Assembly (NCBI GenBank): GCA_014729955.1
Contig: WJJA01000146.1
Coordinates: 1-10,402 of the forward strand
DNA length: 10,402 nt
Reading direction: 5' to 3'
Origin: a bacterium
GTDB lineage: Bacteria > Electryoneota > Electryoneia > Electryoneales > Electryoneaceae
Shown here: one piece after another, positions 6,573 through 10,402 of the stretch
How the letters are laid out: each line of letters begins with the position of its first letter
How positions within the stretch are numbered: the first letter of the stretch is position 1
Notes under the pieces: model-generated
Database searches by the model: none
What the model was told of the DNA's origin: nothing
The model's input: the letters and a program-made list of their open reading frames with translations, nothing else
Made by a program: the position numbers and the translations under genes

Positions 6573-6932
6573 ATGACGCCACAGGATTTTGTCCCGATCC
6601 TGATCACATTCCTCGTCGTGGGCGGGTTTGCGATCATTTCGCTGATTGCATCCCATCTACTCGGACCGAAACGTTTTTCGCCCGTGAAGCAGGATACGTA
6701 TGAATGCGGTGTCGACTATGTCGGCGACAGCCGAAAGCGTTTCTCGGTTAAATTTTACCTCGTGGCGGTGCTGTTTTTGATCTTCGACCTCGAGGTGGTT
6801 TTCATGTACCCGTGGGCGGTCAACTTCCGTGAGCTTGGCCTGTACGGGTTCTGGACGATGGGTGTGTTCCTGCTCATTCTCACGATTGGGCTCTTGTATG
6901 AGTGGAAGAAAGGAGCGCTCGAATGGGAGTGA
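6573..6932 (+). CDS. nuoA: NADH-quinone oxidoreductase subunit A
   Basis: Small membrane subunit (ND3 homolog) of respiratory complex I, at the junction of membrane and peripheral arms close to the quinone site. The 119-residue product has three membrane spans (about 8-30, 58-80 and 88-110). The loop between spans 1 and 2 carries YECG (43-46), with C45 at the position of the conserved loop cysteine of ND3, then RKRFSVKFYLVAVLFLIFDLEVVFMYPW. D72 and E74 match the conserved acidic residues D79/E81 of E. coli NuoA. The start at ATG 6573 has AGGAG (6561-6565) 7 bases upstream; an in-frame ATG at 6528 would add 15 residues that are not NuoA-like. It is the first gene of the nuo run and overlaps nuoB by 10 bases. 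Confidence 0.96.
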   Translation: MTPQDFVPILITFLVVGGFAIISLIASHLLGPKRFSPVKQDTYECGVDYVGDSRKRFSVKFYLVAVLFLIFDLEVVFMYPWAVNFRELGLYGFWTMGVFLLILTIGLLYEWKKGALEWE

Positions 6933-7414
6933 ACGAAGGCGAAGTGACGTGGCCCGGCGGTGAGGCGTTCACCACCAACATGAGTGCGTTTGTCGGTTGG
7001 GCCCGAAAATACAGTGCGTGGCCGATGCCGTTCGCGACGGCCTGTTGCGGGATCGAGTACATGGCGACGATGTCATCCCGCTACGACCAGGGTCGTTTCG
7101 GTTGGGAGCGTCCCAGTTTCAGCCCGCGACAGGCGGACCTGCTGATCGTGATCGGGACGATTTGCATCAAGATGGCGCCGGTGTTGAAGCGGATTTACGA
7201 GCAGATGGCGGAGCCGCGCTATGTGATCAGCATGGGCGCCTGCGCTTCCTGCGGCGGGATGTTTGATACCTACAGCGTGGTGCAGGGCATCGATACGATG
7301 TTCCCGGTGGACATTTATGTGCCCGGCTGCCCGCCGCGTCCCGAGATGCTGATGCTCGGCTATACCAAGTTGCAGGAGAAGATCCAGCGTGAACGTCTGG
7401 AGGTGCGTGGATGA
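6923..7414 (+). CDS. nuoB: NADH-quinone oxidoreductase subunit B
   Basis: PSST homolog that holds cluster N2, the [4Fe-4S] centre that hands electrons to quinone at the interface with NuoD. The 163-residue product has adjacent cysteines C41-C42 in ATACCGIEYMA, C107 in SMGACAS, and C136 in VPGCPPRPE, the full N2 ligand set. An extra cysteine, C110 (GACASCGG), lies where E. coli has a non-cysteine residue. ATG 6923 is preceded by AGGAG (6911-6915) with a 7-base spacer, inside the end of nuoA. The N-terminus is short compared with the E. coli protein. The gene overlaps nuoC by 4 bases (ATGA), suggesting translational coupling. Confidence 0.97.
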   Translation: MGVNEGEVTWPGGEAFTTNMSAFVGWARKYSAWPMPFATACCGIEYMATMSSRYDQGRFGWERPSFSPRQADLLIVIGTICIKMAPVLKRIYEQMAEPRYVISMGACASCGGMFDTYSVVQGIDTMFPVDIYVPGCPPRPEMLMLGYTKLQEKIQRERLEVRG

Positions 7415-8157
7415 GCACCGATGAGAAGAAGCAGCAGCTTCTCGACGACATCAAGGCGCAGTTCGGGGACAAGATCCTGAACGCCGGGATCGACTACGGC
7501 ATGCCCGTGGTGGTGATTGATCCGTCGATCCATGTCGAGCTGCCGAAGTGGTTGAAGGCACATGAGTCCTGGACGTTCAACCATTTCATCGACATCACGG
7601 CGGTGGACTACCTCAACGGCGAGCATCGCTACGAGGTGGTGGTGCACCTGCGTTCGCATGCGAACAACCTGAAGATGCGGATGAAAACACCGATCGGAGT
7701 CGGCAAGGATGTGATCGCCAAGGCGAAGGCGGACCATGCGGATGCTGTCGCCAAGGCGAAAGAAGAGGCGGAGAAGGAAGAGAAGGAGCCGGAAGAGATC
7801 CCGGCGCCGGAATTTTCCGAACCGTCCATCCCCAGCTTGACCGAGGTGTTCCTGGGCGCGAACTGGAGCGAACGCGAGGTGTGGGACTTTTACGGGATCA
7901 CATTCGAGGGGCACCCGCGATTGACTCGTGTGCTGAACCCGGACGACTTCGTCGGGTATCCGCTTCGCAAGGATTTCCCGGTGAAGGGGCAGCACCGCGG
8001 ATCGTTCCCGCGCGGTACGGTGATTTCGAACAAGCGTCGTGAACCGGTGATGGCCAAGCGTACCAAGCCGGAGCCGGCGGACCATATCCTTCCGCGCACG
8101 CCCTGGGAGCAGGAGCGCGAGCCCGTCCGCAAGAAGGAGGGCGACAACCATGCTTAA
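7411..8157 (+). CDS. nuoC: NADH-quinone oxidoreductase subunit C, with charged insertion
   Basis: The 30-kDa subunit homolog of the complex I peripheral arm, which packs against NuoD and carries no cofactor. The 248-residue product has the N-terminal fold (about 30-97; SWTFNHFIDITAVDY, YEVVVHLRS) and the family signature at 143-190, with NWSEREVWDFYGITFEGHP and YPLRKDFP. Between the halves, about residues 98-139, is an Ala/Lys/Glu-rich stretch (AKAKADHADAVAKAKEEAEK and following EKEEKEPEE) that would form a charged helix; most NuoC proteins join the halves with a short loop. The C-terminus has TPWEQ, comparable with the usual SPWEG, then a basic tail. It is a stand-alone NuoC, not the NuoCD fusion of E. 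coli. It overlaps nuoB by 4 and nuoD by 8 bases. Confidence 0.95.
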   Translation: MSTDEKKQQLLDDIKAQFGDKILNAGIDYGMPVVVIDPSIHVELPKWLKAHESWTFNHFIDITAVDYLNGEHRYEVVVHLRSHANNLKMRMKTPIGVGKDVIAKAKADHADAVAKAKEEAEKEEKEPEEIPAPEFSEPSIPSLTEVFLGANWSEREVWDFYGITFEGHPRLTRVLNPDDFVGYPLRKDFPVKGQHRGSFPRGTVISNKRREPVMAKRTKPEPADHILPRTPWEQEREPVRKKEGDNHA

Positions 8158-9367
8158 GCAGGTCATCGATAAAGAGATCGCGGATCAGCAGCAATTGCAG
8201 GAACAGGAGCTGTACGACCTGAACCTGGGGCCGTCTCACCCGGCGATGCACGGCATCTTCGAAAACCGTGTCAAGATCGACGGTGAGCGGATCATCGAGT
8301 GCGAATCCCACATCGGGTACTGCCACCGAAGTTTTGAAAAGTTGTCGGAGCACTACTCTTACACCCAGGTCAACACCATCACCGACCGTATGAATTATGT
8401 GTCGTCGATGGCGAACAACATCGGCTGGATCCTGGCGGCGGAGAAGCTGCTCGGGATCGAAGTGCCGAAGAAGGTGCAGTATGTGCGGGTGATCATGCTT
8501 GAGATCAACCGTATCATCGACCACCTGATCTGCAACGGCATCCTGGGTGTGGACGCCGGCGCCTACACCGGTTTCCTCTACTTCATGGAAGCGCGCGAAA
8601 AGGTCTACACGATTTTCGACAAGATGGTCGGCGCGCGTCTGACGACCAACTTCGGACGTGTCGGCGGACTGGACCGCCCTCTCTACCCGGAGTTTGCGGA
8701 CGATGTGCTCAACTGGGTGAAGGTGATCCCGAAGGTGCTGAAGGAGTTTCATACGCTCCTGACCCGTAACCGCATTTTCATCGAGCGGTGCCGTGACATC
8801 ACCCCGATCTCGGCGGAACGTGCGCTGGATTACGGCTACACCGGCCCGAACCTGCGTGCGGCGGGCGTGGAGTACGACGTGCGCAAGGCGGACCCCTTCT
8901 CTTCGTACGAAGACTTCGACTTTGAGATTCCGACCGGCACCACCGGCGACGTGTACGACCGCTACATGGTGCGCATGGAAGAGATGGAGCAATCGGTGAA
9001 GATCATCGAGCAGGCGGCGAAGAACCTGCCGGACGGTCCCCATCATGCCGACGTGCCGGAGATCTACCTGCCGGAGAAGAAGGACGTCTATTCCAACATG
9101 GAAGCGATGATCTATCACTTCAAGATCATCATGCACGGCATTCGGCCGCCGAAGGGCGAGGTGTACCAGGCGATTGAAGCGCCGAACGGCGAGCTGGGCT
9201 TTTACTGTGTGTCGGACGGCGGGCCGAACCCGTACCGTCTGCACTTCCGTTCGCCGTGTTTTTACTACTACCAGTCGATTGAAGAACTGTTGCGCGGCAG
9301 CCTGATCGCGGATGCCGTGCTGTGCATTTCCAGCCTGAACGCGATTGCGGGCGAGCTGGAACGGTAG
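8150..9367 (+). CDS. nuoD: NADH-quinone oxidoreductase subunit D
   Basis: The 49-kDa subunit homolog, related to the [NiFe]-hydrogenase large subunit, which forms the quinone-binding pocket with NuoB. The 405-residue product has the usual length. It begins with NLGPSHPAMHG (25-35) and HIGYCHRSFEKLSEH (54-68). H34 and Y83 match the quinone-headgroup His and Tyr (H38 and Y87 of the Thermus protein). Later motifs are GRVGGLDRPLYPEF, GVEYDVRKADPFSSYE, the segment around PPKGEVYQAIEAP, and VSDGGPNPYRLHFRSPCF. Several of these follow the Thermus pattern (HIGY, RMxY, PPKGEVY) more than the alphaproteobacterial one. GGAGG (8136-8140) lies 9 bases before the ATG. A long open frame antisense to this gene is a codon-bias shadow. 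Confidence 0.97.
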   Translation: MLKQVIDKEIADQQQLQEQELYDLNLGPSHPAMHGIFENRVKIDGERIIECESHIGYCHRSFEKLSEHYSYTQVNTITDRMNYVSSMANNIGWILAAEKLLGIEVPKKVQYVRVIMLEINRIIDHLICNGILGVDAGAYTGFLYFMEAREKVYTIFDKMVGARLTTNFGRVGGLDRPLYPEFADDVLNWVKVIPKVLKEFHTLLTRNRIFIERCRDITPISAERALDYGYTGPNLRAAGVEYDVRKADPFSSYEDFDFEIPTGTTGDVYDRYMVRMEEMEQSVKIIEQAAKNLPDGPHHADVPEIYLPEKKDVYSNMEAMIYHFKIIMHGIRPPKGEVYQAIEAPNGELGFYCVSDGGPNPYRLHFRSPCFYYYQSIEELLRGSLIADAVLCISSLNAIAGELER

Positions 9368-9381
9368 GGGAGACCGCCACG

Positions 9382-9879
9382 ATGGCGTACGAACTTCCAA
9401 AAGAGATGCAGGAGAAGCTGAAGGAGGTCGTCGGGCACTATCCGGACCCGATGTCCGCGATTCTGCCGGGCCTGCACATGGTGATGGAGCATCGCGGCTG
9501 GGTGGACGGCGAAGCCTGCGACCACGTGGCGGAGGTGATCAACGTGCCGCCGATCCATGTGTACGAGGCGATGACCTTCTACACGTATTTCCCGCGCAAA
9601 CCGGTGGGGAAATACAACCTGCAGTTCTGTCACAACATCGCCTGCCACCTCCGCGGAGCGCAGGACCTGATCGCGTACCTGGACGAGAAGCACGGCATTC
9701 GTGAGGGCGAGGTGACCGTGGACGGTCTCTTCAGCCTGACGAAGGTGGAATGCCTCGGCGCCTGCGGCAATGCGCCGATGATGCTGGTACGTGACAAGTA
9801 CCACGAGGATCTGACCGTCGAGAAGTTGGACGAGCTGATCGAGAACTGGAAGAAAGAGGCTGGAAACGGCCACAAGTAG
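9382..9879 (+). CDS. nuoE: NADH-quinone oxidoreductase subunit E
   Basis: The 24-kDa subunit homolog, part of the NADH dehydrogenase module with NuoF; it carries the off-path [2Fe-2S] cluster N1a in a thioredoxin-like fold. The 165-residue product has a helical N-terminal region (1-70; LPGLHMVMEHRGW, VYEAMTFYTYF) and then the cluster ligands C83 and C88 (CHNIAC) and C124 and C128 (ECLGACGNAP), all four present with the normal C-x4-C and C-x3-C spacing. The start at ATG 9382 follows GGGGAG (9366-9371) with a 10-base spacer and lies 14 bases after the nuoD stop. The gene ends 11 bases before nuoF, whose ribosome-binding site overlaps the nuoE stop codon. Confidence 0.96.
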   Translation: MAYELPKEMQEKLKEVVGHYPDPMSAILPGLHMVMEHRGWVDGEACDHVAEVINVPPIHVYEAMTFYTYFPRKPVGKYNLQFCHNIACHLRGAQDLIAYLDEKHGIREGEVTVDGLFSLTKVECLGACGNAPMMLVRDKYHEDLTVEKLDELIENWKKEAGNGHK

Positions 9880-9890
9880 GAGTCCGTTTC

Positions 9891-10402
9891 ATGGCATTGG
9901 AATACCAGGTCTTTCAGGGGCTGGATCGATCCCGCAAGTGGGATACGCTGGAGGGTTACAAGTCCGACGGCGGGTACGCGGTGTGGGAGAAGATCATGAA
10001 GGACAAGATGAAGCCGGAAGACGTGATCAAGGTTGTGAAGGATTCCGGCTTGCGCGGCCGCGGCGGGGCGGGCTTCCCGACCGGGCTGAAGTGGAGCTTC
10101 GTGCCTCAGAACGTTGACAAACCGAAGTACCTGCTCTGCAACGCGGACGAGTCCGAGCCCGGCACCTTCAAGGATCGTGAGATCCTGGAGCATTCGGCGC
10201 ACCAGCTGATCGAGGGCATGCTGATCGCTTCGTACGCCTTCGGCTCCGAGGTGTCCTACATTTACATCCGCGGCGAATTCGTCGAAGGGTGGCAGAAGAC
10301 CGAAGAGGCGCTGGCGGAAGCACGCGAGGCAGGCTATATCGGGGAGAACATCCTCGGCAGCGGCTGGAGCCACCAGATGTGGACCCATCGCGGCGGCGGC
10401 GC
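9891..10402 (+). CDS. nuoF: NADH-quinone oxidoreductase subunit F, N-terminal part
   Basis: The 51-kDa subunit homolog, which binds NADH and FMN and holds the [4Fe-4S] cluster N3. Only the first 170 codons are in the window; the frame runs off the right edge, so the N3 cysteines are not visible. Seen are GLRGRGGAGFPTGLKW (53-68) and NADESEPGTFKDR (84-96), the glycine-rich FMN- and NADH-binding elements, then YIYIRGEF (123-130) and HRGGGA at the edge, where the family normally continues into YICGEETAL. AGGAG (9878-9882) lies 8 bases before ATG 9891 and overlaps the nuoE stop. Further nuo genes are expected beyond the right edge. Confidence 0.96.
   Translation, partial: MALEYQVFQGLDRSRKWDTLEGYKSDGGYAVWEKIMKDKMKPEDVIKVVKDSGLRGRGGAGFPTGLKWSFVPQNVDKPKYLLCNADESEPGTFKDREILEHSAHQLIEGMLIASYAFGSEVSYIYIRGEFVEGWQKTEEALAEAREAGYIGENILGSGWSHQMWTHRGGG

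Noticed and set aside
7898..9400. 500-codon open frame antisense to nuoD
   Set aside because: The product is rich in Arg, His, Val and Leu with no recognisable domain, and it lies wholly opposite the strongly supported nuoC, nuoD and nuoE genes. It results from codon bias in G+C-rich genes.

Overview
The window is a stretch of bacterial chromosome, moderately G+C-rich, and mostly housekeeping. It codes for envelope, transport, transcription and signalling functions on the left and the start of a respiratory complex I operon on the right. The NuoD sequence follows the Thermus-type pattern at several places rather than the usual alpha- or gamma-proteobacterial one. The paired HD-domain proteins and the CBS/TrkA-C ClC transporter would suit a Gram-negative bacterium outside the well-studied Proteobacteria. 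That placement is inference; a firm taxon cannot be read from the sequence alone. No mobile element, CRISPR array, tRNA or rRNA was seen.

Left part (1-3053): the end of a YdcF/ElyC-type DUF218 envelope protein (+) converges on a ClC chloride-channel-family gene carrying two CBS domains and a TrkA-C domain (-). Upstream of that lies greA (-), closed by a strong intrinsic terminator at 2501-2536, so greA and the transporter are probably separate transcription units. A 439-base divergent region (3054-3492) follows. It holds a good greA promoter, a long greA leader with a hairpin, and a weak forward promoter.

Middle (3493-5961): two tandem paralogous genes (+), each with an N-terminal domain, an HD-GYP-type phosphohydrolase core and a shared C-terminal domain. 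The second keeps the HD and GYP signature residues expected of a cyclic-di-GMP phosphodiesterase. The first has lost several of them (HDxGK to HDAGR, GYP to GRP, YD to FH) and may be a catalytically altered partner or sensor.

Gene-poor stretch (5962-6572): about 610 bases with a 17-bp direct repeat, a 9-bp tandem repeat, an A+T-rich promoter-like segment and two hairpins just before the first nuo gene.

Right part (6573-10402): nuoA, nuoB, nuoC, nuoD, nuoE and the 5' part of nuoF, packed with overlaps or gaps under 15 bases. This is the front of a 14-subunit-type NADH:quinone oxidoreductase operon. NuoA is a membrane-arm subunit, NuoB/C/D form the quinone-reducing connecting part and NuoE/F the NADH-oxidising part. 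NuoC has an unusual charged Ala/Lys/Glu-rich insertion. The best candidates for something new are the degenerate/intact HD-GYP pair, the NuoC insertion and the structured nuo leader. No clearly novel multi-gene system is visible.
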